A stretch of DNA of 64,000 nt from Acidaminococcus massiliensis (lineage in GTDB: Bacteria; Bacillota; Negativicutes; Acidaminococcales; Acidaminococcaceae), in NCBI RefSeq assembly GCF_900095825.1, contig NZ_LT608315.1, positions 2,295,875 through 2,359,874 on the forward strand, given 5' to 3'. Numbering within the stretch: position 1 is the first letter of the stretch; each line of letters starts with the position of its first letter. The position numbers were made by a program, and so were the translations under genes. The notes under the pieces are model-generated. The model was not told where the DNA came from. It did not search any database and was given only the letters and a program-made list of their open reading frames with translations. Shown here piece after piece: positions 17,215 to 25,445 of the stretch.

Positions 17215-17709
17215 TCAAATCCACTCCGGCAGGACGACCACGATCTGTTTCTTTTCCCAGTCGATATTCCGGATGTTGTCCGCAATGGCAGCCACCAGGA
17301 TTTCTTCTCCCTGGGGCGGAGCAATGACGAACACATCGGTGGATCCCGGACTGATCACGTCCTTCAGGGTGCCCACAGGCTCCCCTTCCGGCGTAACTGC
17401 GGCAAAACCGATGATATCCCGGACATAGAACTGGCCTTCCGGCAGAGGGGGGAGTTCTTCCGGGCGCAGGACCAAAGTCCGTCCCCGGAGGGTTTCTGCA
17501 TCGTCCATGGTGTCAATGCCCTCCACCTTCATCAGGTATACATTCTTGTGCTGGCGCAGGCTCACCACGTTGAATTCCCGGCCATTGTCCAGGGTGATCT
17601 TTTTCATTTTGGCGTACCGCTCCGGATGGTCCGTCTGCGGCATAATGCGAAATTCGCCCCGCACGCCATGCGGGGCGACAATTTTGCCAATCACGATATG
17701 CTGTTCCAT
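17215..17709 (-). CDS. rimM: 16S rRNA processing protein RimM
   Basis: This 164-residue protein has an N-terminal RimM barrel (VIGKIVAPHGVRGEFRI) and a C-terminal PRC barrel (QFYVRDIIGFAAVTPEGEPVG). RimM binds S19 and helps the 30S head mature. It lies between ylqD and trmD with gaps of four bases and one base. The order rpsP-rimM-trmD-rplS is widely kept in bacteria. Confidence 0.96.
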   Translation of the reverse strand: MEQHIVIGKIVAPHGVRGEFRIMPQTDHPERYAKMKKITLDNGREFNVVSLRQHKNVYLMKVEGIDTMDDAETLRGRTLVLRPEELPPLPEGQFYVRDIIGFAAVTPEGEPVGTLKDVISPGSTDVFVIAPPQGEEILVAAIADNIRNIDWEKKQIVVVLPEWI

Positions 17710-17713
17710 AGGC

Positions 17714-18121
17714 TTACGCTCTGAATCCGACGACTTTGCCGTCTTCCACGACGATTTCCGCCCCCATGAGGGCTTCCAGGTCGCTGCCGATGGTAATCTC
17801 TACGGAACGTTCCAGTGTACCATGACCGACTTCACTGCCGATTTCCAGGTTTTCGGCCCGTTCCAGCTTGTCTTTCAGTTCCTGGAGAGCATGGCCCCGC
17901 TGGGCCTTTTCATACTCGATCTGCTCCTGGAGCCCCCGGACAGCTTCCGGACCGGCCGCGGACTGTTCATTCAGCGCCCGCTTGGCATTGAACTGGAACT
18001 GTTCGAAATCCAGTTCAGCAGCCTGGACCTGACGTTTCATATCTGCAATGATCTTGGCTTTCAGGTCTTCTGTGACCTTGGCCTTGATGACTACAGGCAC
18101 CCGAACGATCATTTTATCCAT
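17714..18121 (-). CDS. ylqD: YlqD-family protein
   Basis: This 135-residue charged protein begins MDKMIVRVPVVIKAKVTEDLKAK, has a long helical middle (about 35-95) rich in Glu, Gln and Arg, and ends with a small beta region (GAEIVVEDGKVVGFRA). It matches the YlqD family found between khpA and rimM in Firmicutes; its function is unknown, with a link to ribosome or SRP biogenesis only suggested by position. ATG 18121 follows AAAGGTGG by five bases; an upstream GTG would add three residues. Confidence 0.85.
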   Translation of the reverse strand: MDKMIVRVPVVIKAKVTEDLKAKIIADMKRQVQAAELDFEQFQFNAKRALNEQSAAGPEAVRGLQEQIEYEKAQRGHALQELKDKLERAENLEIGSEVGHGTLERSVEITIGSDLEALMGAEIVVEDGKVVGFRA

Positions 18122-18132
18122 GGTAACCACCT

Positions 18133-18360
18133 TTAATCGATATCAACGATGACTTTTACGTTTTCGCGGGTAGCAGCTGCTTTCATCACCAGACGGATGG
18201 CCTTGGCAATGCGGCCTTGCTTGCCGATCACTTTACCCATATCTTCAGGCGCCACGTGGAGTTTCAGGATCACGGAAGATCCGGTCCTTTCCTCCTCCAC
18301 CTGGACCTCGGAGGGATTATTCACGATAGCCTTAGCAATCACTTCAACTATCTCTTTCAT
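18133..18360 (-). CDS. khpA: KhpA, KH-domain RNA-binding protein
   Basis: The 75-residue protein is a single KH domain with the invariant loop VIGKQGRIAKAIR (GxxG) in the middle and conserved start MKEIVEVIAKAIVNNP. KhpA usually forms a dimer with KhpB/Jag and binds RNA, affecting cell division and small-RNA regulation in Gram-positive bacteria. It lies 11 bases after rpsP in the same operon. Confidence 0.94.
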   Translation of the reverse strand: MKEIVEVIAKAIVNNPSEVQVEEERTGSSVILKLHVAPEDMGKVIGKQGRIAKAIRLVMKAAATRENVKVIVDID

Positions 18361-18371
18361 AGTCGTCCTCC

Positions 18372-18644
18372 TTATTTTGCTGCCTTTTCGCCAGCCAGTT
18401 TCGCCATCAGACCCTGTTTGCTGAACATGGAGCGGACCGTATCAGTCGGCTGTGCTCCCTTCTTCATCCAGGACAGAGCTTTTTCTTCATCGATGGTAAC
18501 CACAGCAGGATCAACGGTAGAATCGTAAGTCCCTACGGTTTCGATGAAACGGCCGTCACGAGGAGCGCGTTCATCAGCGACCACGATACGGTAGAAAGGG
18601 CTCTTTTTGGCACCCATACGTTTCAGACGGATTTTAACTGCCAC
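18372..18644 (-). CDS. rpsP: 30S ribosomal protein S16
   Basis: This 90-residue protein has [23 protein letters not shown], the typical S16 start. The start is GTG 18644, eight bases after AAGGAGG; the frame can be pushed to GTG 18653, but that would sit against the ribosome site. S16 binds 16S rRNA early in 30S assembly. The C-terminal tail ([11 protein letters not shown]) is of usual length. It lies after ffh in the operon. Confidence 0.97.
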   Translation of the reverse strand: MAVKIRLKRMGAKKSPFYRIVVADERAPRDGRFIETVGTYDSTVDPAVVTIDEEKALSWMKKGAQPTDTVRSMFSKQGLMAKLAGEKAAK

Positions 18645-18671
18645 AACATTCACCTCCTTGCCAGATTGTTT

Positions 18672-20018
18672 TTATTGCATGAAAGGCAGTTTGAATCTGC
18701 CCTTCCGTGCATACTTGTTCATGCCCTGCATGGTCTTCATGAGCTTCTTGCTCTCTTCGAACTGCTTCAGCAGCCGGTTCACATCCTGGACCCTCTGGCC
18801 GCAGCCGGCTGCAATGCGTTTGCGCCGGGACCCGTTGATGATACGGGGATTCTGCCGTTCCTGAGGCGTCATGGAATAGATGATGGCTTCCAGACGGCGG
18901 ACTTCCTTACCGTCCAGATCCACTCCTTCCAACTGCTTGGCAAATTTACCCATGCCAGGGATCATACTGAGAATGGATTCCAGGGACCCCAGTTTCTTGA
19001 CCTGTTTCATCTGGTCCAGGAACATGTCCAGGGTAAATTCATTCTTCTTCAGGGATTCTGCCATTTTTTTTGCCGAATCCACATCGATGGCTTCCTGAGC
19101 CTTTTCGATCAGGGAGAGCACGTCCCCCATGCCCAGGATCCGGGAAGCCATCCGGTCAGGATAGAAGGGCTGGAGGGCATCCAGTTTTTCTCCCATCCCC
19201 ACAAACTTCACCGGGCAGTTGGTCACTGCCTTTACGCTGAGTACGGCGCCTCCACGGGCGTCGCCATCCAGCTTGGTCACGATCAGCCCTGTGATACCCA
19301 GAGCTTTATTGAAGGAATCGGCCACCGTAACGGCGTCCTGACCGGTCATGGCATCCACCACCAGCAGGATTTCGTCCGGATCGACCGCAGCTTTCATGTC
19401 TTTCAGCTCATCCATCAGGGTTTCGTCCACATGGAGACGGCCGGCGGTATCGATGAGCACCGTATCGCACAGCAGGGCATTGGCCCGCTTCAGGGATTCT
19501 TTGGCGATTTCCACCGGAGAGACCTGGTCTCCCATGGAGAACACCGGCATGTCCAACTGTTTGCCGATAACTTCCAACTGGGTAATGGCGGCAGGACGGT
19601 ACACGTCTCCGGCCACCATCAGTGGTTTCTTCCCATTTTTCCGCAGGTAGTTGGCTAGTTTGCCCACGGTAGTGGTCTTGCCGGCGCCCTGGAGCCCCAC
19701 CAGCATGATCACAGTCGGCGGATTGGCTGCCGTGTTCAGCTTGCTCTGGGTGCCTCCCAAGAGCTCGATGAGCTCCTCATGGACGATTTTCACGATATAT
19801 TGGCCGGGAGTGAGATTGGGGTCAACCTGCTGCCCCATGGCCCGCTCCTTGATCTTGGCGGTGAATTCTTTGACGACCTTGAAGTTCACATCCGCTTCCA
19901 GCAGGGCCAGCCGGACTTCTCGGAGGGTCTCTTTCAGATCCTGTTCGGAAACCGTCTTCTGTCCCCGCAGCTTCTGGATGGCCGCCGTCAGTTTGTCGGT
20001 TAAGATTTCAAAAGCCAT
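18672..20018 (-). CDS. ffh: Signal recognition particle protein Ffh
   Basis: This 448-residue SRP54 GTPase has an N-terminal helical bundle, G domain motifs GLQGAGKTTTVGKLA, DTAGRLHVDE and TKLDGDARGG, and a methionine-rich M domain from about 300 (MFLDQMKQVKKLGSLESILSMIPGMGK) with SRRKRIAAGCG for binding the SRP RNA. It brings ribosomes making membrane proteins to FtsY. The gene begins two bases after ylxM, a regulator often paired with ffh. The gene for SRP RNA is not in this window. Confidence 0.97.
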   Translation of the reverse strand: MAFEILTDKLTAAIQKLRGQKTVSEQDLKETLREVRLALLEADVNFKVVKEFTAKIKERAMGQQVDPNLTPGQYIVKIVHEELIELLGGTQSKLNTAANPPTVIMLVGLQGAGKTTTVGKLANYLRKNGKKPLMVAGDVYRPAAITQLEVIGKQLDMPVFSMGDQVSPVEIAKESLKRANALLCDTVLIDTAGRLHVDETLMDELKDMKAAVDPDEILLVVDAMTGQDAVTVADSFNKALGITGLIVTKLDGDARGGAVLSVKAVTNCPVKFVGMGEKLDALQPFYPDRMASRILGMGDVLSLIEKAQEAIDVDSAKKMAESLKKNEFTLDMFLDQMKQVKKLGSLESILSMIPGMGKFAKQLEGVDLDGKEVRRLEAIIYSMTPQERQNPRIINGSRRKRIAAGCGQRVQDVNRLLKQFEESKKLMKTMQGMNKYARKGRFKLPFMQ

Positions 20019-20020
20019 AA

Positions 20021-20386
20021 TTACCTGCTTTCGTCAATGATGCTTTTCAGGATGCCCTCCACCTTGCCTAGGCGAGGATCGGGGCTGTCACTGGAACGGC
20101 AGGCTTCCAGGAGCTTCACGGCCCCCCGCAGCCTGAACTGCCTTTCCTGGTCCTGGTGCAGCAGGTGGAGCTTGCTTTCATACTTTTCCAGGGTCTGTTC
20201 CACCCGGCGCAGCAAATCATAGACCGCCTGACGGCTGGTTTGGGTATTTTCCGCGATTTCCCCCAGTGAAAGGTCATCGTAAAAATACTGTTCCATGATT
20301 TTCTGCTGTTTGTCCGTGAGCAGCCCACCGTAGATGGCATAAAGCTGACCGAAACGGATCCTTTTTGCAAAGCCTTCATCCTGCAT
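20021..20386 (-). CDS. ylxM: YlxM-family helix-turn-helix protein
   Basis: This 121-residue protein resembles region 4 of sigma factors: LLTDKQQKIMEQYFYDDLSLGEIAENTQTSRQAVYDLLRR is a helix-turn-helix. YlxM proteins are nearly always upstream of ffh and influence the SRP pathway. ATG 20386 is used; a GTG at 20395 in frame is possible. It is the first gene of the ylxM-to-trmD operon and lies 18 bases from the -10 of the promoter at 20404, so its leader is very short. Confidence 0.92.
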   Translation of the reverse strand: MQDEGFAKRIRFGQLYAIYGGLLTDKQQKIMEQYFYDDLSLGEIAENTQTSRQAVYDLLRRVEQTLEKYESKLHLLHQDQERQFRLRGAVKLLEACRSSDSPDPRLGKVEGILKSIIDESR

Positions 20387-20403
20387 GAATATCACCGGGT
20401 GCT

Positions 20404-20432
20404 ATTGTACTATAAAGAAAAATCCCTGTCAA
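20404..20432 (-). promoter_or_regulatory. Promoter of the ylxM-ffh-rpsP-trmD operon
   Basis: Minus strand: TTGACA (20427-20432), 17-base spacer, TACAAT (20404-20409). The -35 box is part of the stem of the terminator that ends the upstream gene. Confidence 0.85.
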
Positions 20433-20450
20433 GGATTTTTCCTTGACAGG
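20425..20450 (-). terminator. Terminator of the thiDE-hypothetical operon
   Basis: CCTGTCAAGGA (20425-20435) pairs with TCCTTGACAGG (20440-20450) with a four-base loop. On the minus strand GATTTTTCTTT follows. It overlaps the next promoter. Confidence 0.85.
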
Positions 20451-20463
20451 TTCGTTTTTTCTT

Positions 20464-20865
20464 TCAGAACAAGCTTTCCTGTTCCGGTCCCTTCTTTTGG
20501 GGAGTTTTCCGTTCTTCGCTGGGTTTGGCCTTGGGAGAGAACAGATCCCGGTCCCCGTACAAGACCTTTTTCTGGACTTCCAGATCATCCTTTTCCCACC
20601 GGACCGCATGGCGGGTGTATTTCTTCAGCAAAGGAGACCGGGGATGCTTCTCTTTGTTCAGGTTCACCAGATCGTAGGCCTCCGTGATCATCCGACCCAG
20701 GACGGAATTGACCCCATTGGCCGTACTCTCCCGGACCCGTGCCTGGTATTCCGCATACAGCTCCGGATCTTCCTGGAGGAACAGGAACACCTGGTCCGTA
20801 ATCTGCCGAGTAAACCGGGAGAGGAGTTTCTTCCCCAGTTTTTCCGTTTTCAGGTCGCTTGCCAT
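20464..20865 (-). CDS. Hypothetical protein with C-terminal clamp-binding-like motif
   Basis: This 133-residue soluble, helical and charged protein does not match a family I know. The first ~90 residues form a compact helical region (MASDLKTEKLGKKLLSRFTR...). The last ~30 are a Lys/Pro/Glu-rich, probably disordered tail that ends QESLF. This resembles the QxxLF peptide by which proteins dock to the DNA sliding clamp, so a link to replication or repair is possible but is inference only. It starts 12 bases after thiE, with GGAGGGAACC before the ATG, so it shares the thi transcript. Confidence 0.7.
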   Translation of the reverse strand: MASDLKTEKLGKKLLSRFTRQITDQVFLFLQEDPELYAEYQARVRESTANGVNSVLGRMITEAYDLVNLNKEKHPRSPLLKKYTRHAVRWEKDDLEVQKKVLYGDRDLFSPKAKPSEERKTPQKKGPEQESLF

Positions 20866-20877
20866 GGTTCCCTCCTG

Positions 20878-21510
20878 TTACTTCTTCCGAGCCTGGAGCC
20901 GTGCCTTCATCCGCACAACCGCAGCCGTGATATCCTCCGCCCCCAGGATGGCACTGATCATAGCACAGCCGGCGGCGCCTTGGTCCATCACCTGATCCAG
21001 CTGAGCTTCATGGATGCCCCCGATGCCTACCACGGGAATCTGTACTGCCTGGATGATTTCCCGGAACCTGCCCGGAGCCAGCACCGAAGCATCTTTCTTG
21101 CTGCCAGTGGGATAGAGAGCCCCTACACCCAAGTAATCCGCCCCCTGGGCTTGTGCTTCCAGCGCCTCTTCCAGATTGTGGGCAGAAATGCCGATGATGG
21201 CCTCCTGTCCCAATACCGCCCGGGCTTTTTGGATGGCTTCATCCTCCTGGCCCAGATGGACCCCATCTGCTCCCAGGATCTTGGCCGCTTCCACATTGTC
21301 GTCCACTAGGAAGGGCACTTTGTACTTCCGGCAAAGGGCCTTCACCTTCTCTCCCTCTGCCAGGAGCTCTTCCATACCCAGTTCCTTTTCCCGAAGCTGG
21401 AGCAGAGTGACGCCAGCCCGGAGAGCTTCTTCCACGGCTTCATAAAAATCCCTGCCTCGGAGGCAGTGCCGGTCCGTCACCAAATACAGGCTTAAATCGA
21501 ACTGCTTCAT
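20878..21510 (-). CDS. thiE: Thiamine-phosphate synthase
   Basis: This 210-residue TIM-barrel enzyme joins HMP-pyrophosphate to the thiazole phosphate. Motifs: YLVTDRHCLRGR, LLQLREKELG, VDDNVEAAKILGADGVHLGQED, GALYPTGSKKDA and VVGIGGI. It follows thiD by six bases. No thiM, thiG or thiC gene and no TPP riboswitch can be seen near it, so the thiazole and pyrimidine parts must be made or salvaged by genes elsewhere. Confidence 0.96.
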   Translation of the reverse strand: MKQFDLSLYLVTDRHCLRGRDFYEAVEEALRAGVTLLQLREKELGMEELLAEGEKVKALCRKYKVPFLVDDNVEAAKILGADGVHLGQEDEAIQKARAVLGQEAIIGISAHNLEEALEAQAQGADYLGVGALYPTGSKKDASVLAPGRFREIIQAVQIPVVGIGGIHEAQLDQVMDQGAAGCAMISAILGAEDITAAVVRMKARLQARKK

Positions 21511-21516
21511 GGCATA

Positions 21517-22332
21517 TCACTCCCAGCCGGCTTTCCGGTACAGATTTACAAAATGATGGATGGGACCGTGGCCATGGCCTACGGCCAAACCGTTCTGGAT
21601 GCCCAAGGCCACATAGGCTTTGGCCTTTTCCACTGCTTCTGGCAGGGAGCAGCCTGCTGCCAGTTCCGCAGCCAGGGCGGAAGAAAGGCTGCAGCCGGTA
21701 CCGTGGGTATTGGGGTTGGCGAACCGCTGGCCGGAGAACCATTTTCCCTGGAGCCAGCTGCCTTCTCCCGGATACAGCAGATAATCATCGGCGGTATCCG
21801 CCAGATGACCCCCTTTCAGGAGTACGGCCCGGGCTCCTTTTTGACAAATAGCGGCTGCTGCCTTTTCCATATCTTCCTGGCTGTGGATGGAAAGGCCGGA
21901 CAGCACTTCCCCCTCCTGCATATTGGGAGTGATCAATGTAGCCAGGGGCAGCAGCTTTTCCTGCAGATCCTTCCGGGCGTCCTTTTCCAGGAGATAGCTT
22001 CCAGAAGTAGCCACCATCACCGGATCCACCACCAGTACTTTGGGGGCATACTGCTCCATTTTTCGGGCGATGGCCCGGATCAGGGCAGAATTGGACACCA
22101 TTCCCACCTTCACCCCGTCCACCCGGATATCTTGGAATACCGCGTCGATCTGGGCTTCCACCACTTCCGGGTCGATGTTCTGGATGGCTGTGACCCCAGT
22201 GGTATTTTGGGCCGTCACGGCAGTGATTACGCTCATGCCGTAGCAGCCATGAGCGGCAAATGTCTTCAAGTCCGCCTGGATGCCGGCGCCGCCGGAAGAA
22301 TCCGACCCGGCAATGGTCAACAGATGGAACAT
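21517..22332 (-). CDS. thiD: Hydroxymethylpyrimidine/phosphomethylpyrimidine kinase
   Basis: This 271-residue ribokinase-fold kinase phosphorylates HMP and then HMP-P for thiamine synthesis. Seen: IAGSDSSGGAGIQADLKTF, the substrate site at QNTTGV, VLLKGGH and NTHGTGCSLSSALAAELA with the catalytic aspartate position region at GTGCS. AGAAGGAG precedes ATG 22332. A terminator from tkt lies just upstream, so a promoter must lie in the ~25 bases between or transcription must read through; no TPP riboswitch fits in that space. Confidence 0.96.
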   Translation of the reverse strand: MFHLLTIAGSDSSGGAGIQADLKTFAAHGCYGMSVITAVTAQNTTGVTAIQNIDPEVVEAQIDAVFQDIRVDGVKVGMVSNSALIRAIARKMEQYAPKVLVVDPVMVATSGSYLLEKDARKDLQEKLLPLATLITPNMQEGEVLSGLSIHSQEDMEKAAAAICQKGARAVLLKGGHLADTADDYLLYPGEGSWLQGKWFSGQRFANPNTHGTGCSLSSALAAELAAGCSLPEAVEKAKAYVALGIQNGLAVGHGHGPIHHFVNLYRKAGWE

Positions 22333-22354
22333 GTTTTTCTCCTTCTTTCTGAAA

Positions 22355-22384
22355 AAGGCTGCCGCCTGAGCGACAGCCTTTTTT
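22355..22384. terminator. Terminator between tkt and thiD
   Basis: AAGGCTGCCGC (22355-22365) pairs with GCGACAGCCTT (22370-22380) with one mismatch. T runs flank it on both strands. It chiefly ends the tkt transcript. Confidence 0.8.
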
Positions 22385-22391
22385 CTTCCAA

Positions 22392-24380
22392 TTATTTCAG
22401 TTTCTTCACCATTTCCACCACATGGTCCACGGTGAAGCCGAATTCTTTGTAGACGGTCTTACCGGGAGCAGAGGCACCGAACCGATCAATGCCCAGGACT
22501 CTGTCTTCGCTGCCGGTATACCGGGCCCAGCCGGTGCGTACCCCAGCTTCCAGGGCGATGGCAGGCACATCCTTGGGCAGGACTTTCTTCTTGTACGCGC
22601 TGCTCTGCTGTTCGAACACATCCCAGCTGGGCATGGAGACCACCTGGACACCGATGTGTTTTTCTTCCAAAGCTTTCTGGGCTTCCAGGGCCAGATGGAC
22701 TTCGCTGCCGGTGGCAATAAGCACAGCCTTCAGCTTCTCTTTGGGAGAGGGGCTCAGCACATAGGCTCCTTTGGGAGCGCCTTTGGCGATGACTTTTTCA
22801 TAGCCGTGGAGCACAGGCAATCCCTGACGGGTCAGGAGCAGGCAGGTTGGCTGCTTCCGGTTTTCGCAAGCAGCCTTCCAGGCCACTGCCGTTTCCAAGG
22901 CATCTGCCGGCCGGAATACGGAAACATTGGGGATCAGCCGCAGGCTCATGGCCTGTTCGATGGGTTCATGGGTGGGACCATCTTCCCCCACGAACACGCT
23001 GTCATGGGTATAGACGAACACGCTGCCGATGCCCATGAGGGCTGCCATCCGCACAGCCGGACGCATGAAATCGGCAAACACCAGGAAGGTGGCCCCAAAG
23101 GGCAGGATCCCGCCATGGAGGCAGAGGCCATTGACGATGCAGCCCATAGCATGCTCCCGGATCCCGAAATGGATGTTCCGGCCGGTCCGGTCATCAGCAG
23201 AGAAGAATCCCTTCCCCTTCATTTCCGTCTTGTTGGAAGGACCTAAGTCAGCACTGCCCCCGATGAGAGCCGGAATCTTGTCTGCCAGCAGCTGGAGCAC
23301 CGTGCCGGAAGCTGCGCGGGTAGCCACACTGTCCGTGTCTTTAAAGGCGGCCAGCAGATCCTTCAGGTCCAGATCCATTTTTCCGTCGATCCGGTCTGCC
23401 AATTCCTGGGCCAGTTCCGGATAGGCCTTGGCATAATCTACCATCAGCTGGTTCCAGTCTCCTTCCTTTTTCTGGCACTGGGGCAGCTTGTCCGCAAAAT
23501 GCTTCTTCACTTCTTCCGGCACCACGAAGGACTGGCTGCCGTCCCAGCCAGCGGCTTCCTTGGTCTTAGCCACATTTTCAGGTCCCAGGGGTTCCCCATG
23601 GGCACTGGCCATATCCTGCCGGGGGCTGCCGAAACCGATATGGGTCTTCACGATGATCAGGGAAGGTTTCCGGGTTTCTTTCTTGGCCGCTTCGATGGCT
23701 TTGGTCAGGGCTTCCACATCTTCGGAAGAAGCCACCCGGAGCACCTGCCAGCCATAGGCCTTGAACCGGGCGCCTACATCTTCCCGGAAGGCGATGTCCG
23801 TGCTGCCTTCGATAGTGATCTTATTGTCATCATAGAGGAAAATCAGTTTCCCCAGACCCAGAGTGCCTGCCAGAGAAGCGGCCTCAGATGCCACCCCTTC
23901 CATCTGGTCCCCGTCGGAAGTGATGCCGTAGGTATAGTGATCCACCACCTGGTAGCCTTCTTTATTGTAGCGGGCCGCCAGCATCTCTTCGGCCATAGCC
24001 AGCCCCACCGCCATGGCAAAGCCGTGGCCCAGAGGACCGGTTGACACATCCACCCCAGGAGTCACCCCATATTCGGGATGGCCCGGAGTTTTGCTGCCCC
24101 ACTGCCGGAAATTCTTCAGATCTTCCAGGGACAGGTCATATCCGGCCACATGGAGCATGGCATAGAGCAGGGCGCTGCCATGGCCTGGAGACAGGACGAA
24201 CCGGTCCCGGTTGAACCAGTTGGGATTTTCAGGATTGTATTTCATGAACCGGTCCCAGATGGTGTACATCAAAGGAGCCGTCCCCAGAGGCAGGCCCGGA
24301 TGGCCGGAATTGGCCGCCTGCACTTCATCGATGGACAAAAAACGCAGGGTGTTGATGCTTTCAGTATCAATATTTTGCAT
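22392..24380 (-). CDS. tkt: Transketolase
   Basis: This 662-residue thiamine-diphosphate enzyme of the pentose phosphate pathway moves two-carbon units between sugar phosphates. Visible are AANSGHPGLPLGTAPL, SPGHGSALLYAM, STGPLGHGFAMAVGLAMAEE, the TDP/metal motif TSDGDQMEG, GIREHAMGCIVNG with the catalytic Glu, and VFVYTHDSVFVGEDGPTHEP. The length is standard for the full enzyme, not the split form. GGAGGG precedes ATG 24380. It is monocistronic, between its own promoter and terminator. Confidence 0.97.
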   Translation of the reverse strand: MQNIDTESINTLRFLSIDEVQAANSGHPGLPLGTAPLMYTIWDRFMKYNPENPNWFNRDRFVLSPGHGSALLYAMLHVAGYDLSLEDLKNFRQWGSKTPGHPEYGVTPGVDVSTGPLGHGFAMAVGLAMAEEMLAARYNKEGYQVVDHYTYGITSDGDQMEGVASEAASLAGTLGLGKLIFLYDDNKITIEGSTDIAFREDVGARFKAYGWQVLRVASSEDVEALTKAIEAAKKETRKPSLIIVKTHIGFGSPRQDMASAHGEPLGPENVAKTKEAAGWDGSQSFVVPEEVKKHFADKLPQCQKKEGDWNQLMVDYAKAYPELAQELADRIDGKMDLDLKDLLAAFKDTDSVATRAASGTVLQLLADKIPALIGGSADLGPSNKTEMKGKGFFSADDRTGRNIHFGIREHAMGCIVNGLCLHGGILPFGATFLVFADFMRPAVRMAALMGIGSVFVYTHDSVFVGEDGPTHEPIEQAMSLRLIPNVSVFRPADALETAVAWKAACENRKQPTCLLLTRQGLPVLHGYEKVIAKGAPKGAYVLSPSPKEKLKAVLIATGSEVHLALEAQKALEEKHIGVQVVSMPSWDVFEQQSSAYKKKVLPKDVPAIALEAGVRTGWARYTGSEDRVLGIDRFGASAPGKTVYKEFGFTVDHVVEMVKKLK

Positions 24381-24437
24381 GAAAATAATCCCTCCATACC
24401 GGATGTAAAAAAGTAGTATACACAGTCATTCATTCTG

Positions 24438-24466
24438 ATTATAGGCCATTTGAGGGGGTAACGCAA
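24438..24466 (-). promoter_or_regulatory. Promoter of tkt
   Basis: Minus strand: TTGCGT (24461-24466), 17-base spacer, TATAAT (24438-24443). It is about 60 bases before the start codon. Confidence 0.7.
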
Positions 24467-24495
24467 GAGGGCTGCTGCCTATGCAGCGACACCCT

Positions 24496-25350
24496 TCACT
24501 GTCTCAGCAGCGCCACGCTCCCCAAGACGATGAGAAGCCCTCCTACCCAGGAATATAGGGTGAGGCTTTCTCCCCACAAAAGGGCCCCGGCCAGGATGTG
24601 GAACAGGATACCTGTGTACATCAGGAAATTCACCATAGTGGGATGGATGTGGGTGCAGCCCCAAGTCAGGCATACCTAGCCCAGCAGCGCCGACAAGGCC
24701 AGTTCCCCGATCCACCCCCATTCCCAGCCGGAAGGCAGGGTCCATTGGCCGGTGGCTCCCATGATCACCAGTCCGCCCAGGGTACTGTAAAGCTGGAAGT
24801 AAAAGACCAGCTCCGTCTGGGTATGGCCTCCGTTCTCCGTCATCTTCCCGATGCACACATAGGCACTGGCCGCAAAGAAGGCGGATAGGATCCCAAAGAT
24901 GGCATACACATTGAAGGAATGGAAATTCCACACCTGGAGGACGATGGCCGCTCCCAGGGCAATCATCCCCAGCCAGGGGACTTCCCGTCCCTGGAGACGC
25001 CCTTTCAGGAAAACTGGGGACAGGAGGCACATGAAGAAAGCAGACAGCTGGGTAAGGATCTCCGCATCCCCCAGTGTCAGCCCATTGAGACAGTAGAAAA
25101 AGAACAGCAGGCAGACGCCCCCGAACAGTCCCCGGAGATGGAGCAGCCCCCGGTCTTTTCCGGAAAACACCGGCAGGGATTCCACCCGGGCCATGAAAGG
25201 CAGGAACAGCATACCCAACAGCCCCCGGAAGAAAGTGATCTCCCCGGTGCCCAGGTACAGCAGCTTTTTGGCCCCGATATCCATGGTGGTAAAGAATACG
25301 GCTGCCAGGATGGAAGCCAAGATGCCTTTTTTGGTGGTAGAAAAAGTCAC
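24496..25350 (-). pseudogene. EamA-family (DMT) transporter interrupted by an amber codon
   Basis: The frame from GTG 25350 (AAGGAGG eight bases upstream) runs through about seven membrane helices of a drug/metabolite transporter, including FFRGLLGMLFLPF. It then meets TAG at 24676-24678 after LALSALLG. Past it the same frame continues as VCLTWGCTHIHPTMVNFLMYTGILFH and ILAGALLWGESLTLYSWVGG to a TGA at 24496-24498, giving the usual ten-helix, 284-residue length. TAG would be CAG (Gln) with one base changed. The gene is therefore a recent pseudogene, a read-through case or a sequence error. The substrate is unknown. Confidence 0.85.
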
Positions 25351-25445
25351 GGATCCTTCCTCCTTGTGAAAACGATTCCCCCTCAGTTTACACAAAAACC
25401 GGACCTCCTGCAATGGCCAGGAGGTCCGTTGGATGCAAATCCTTT

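Noticed and set aside
22340-22392. TPP riboswitch upstream of thiD
   Set aside because: The space between thiD and tkt is filled by a terminator hairpin and no THI-box core could be found.
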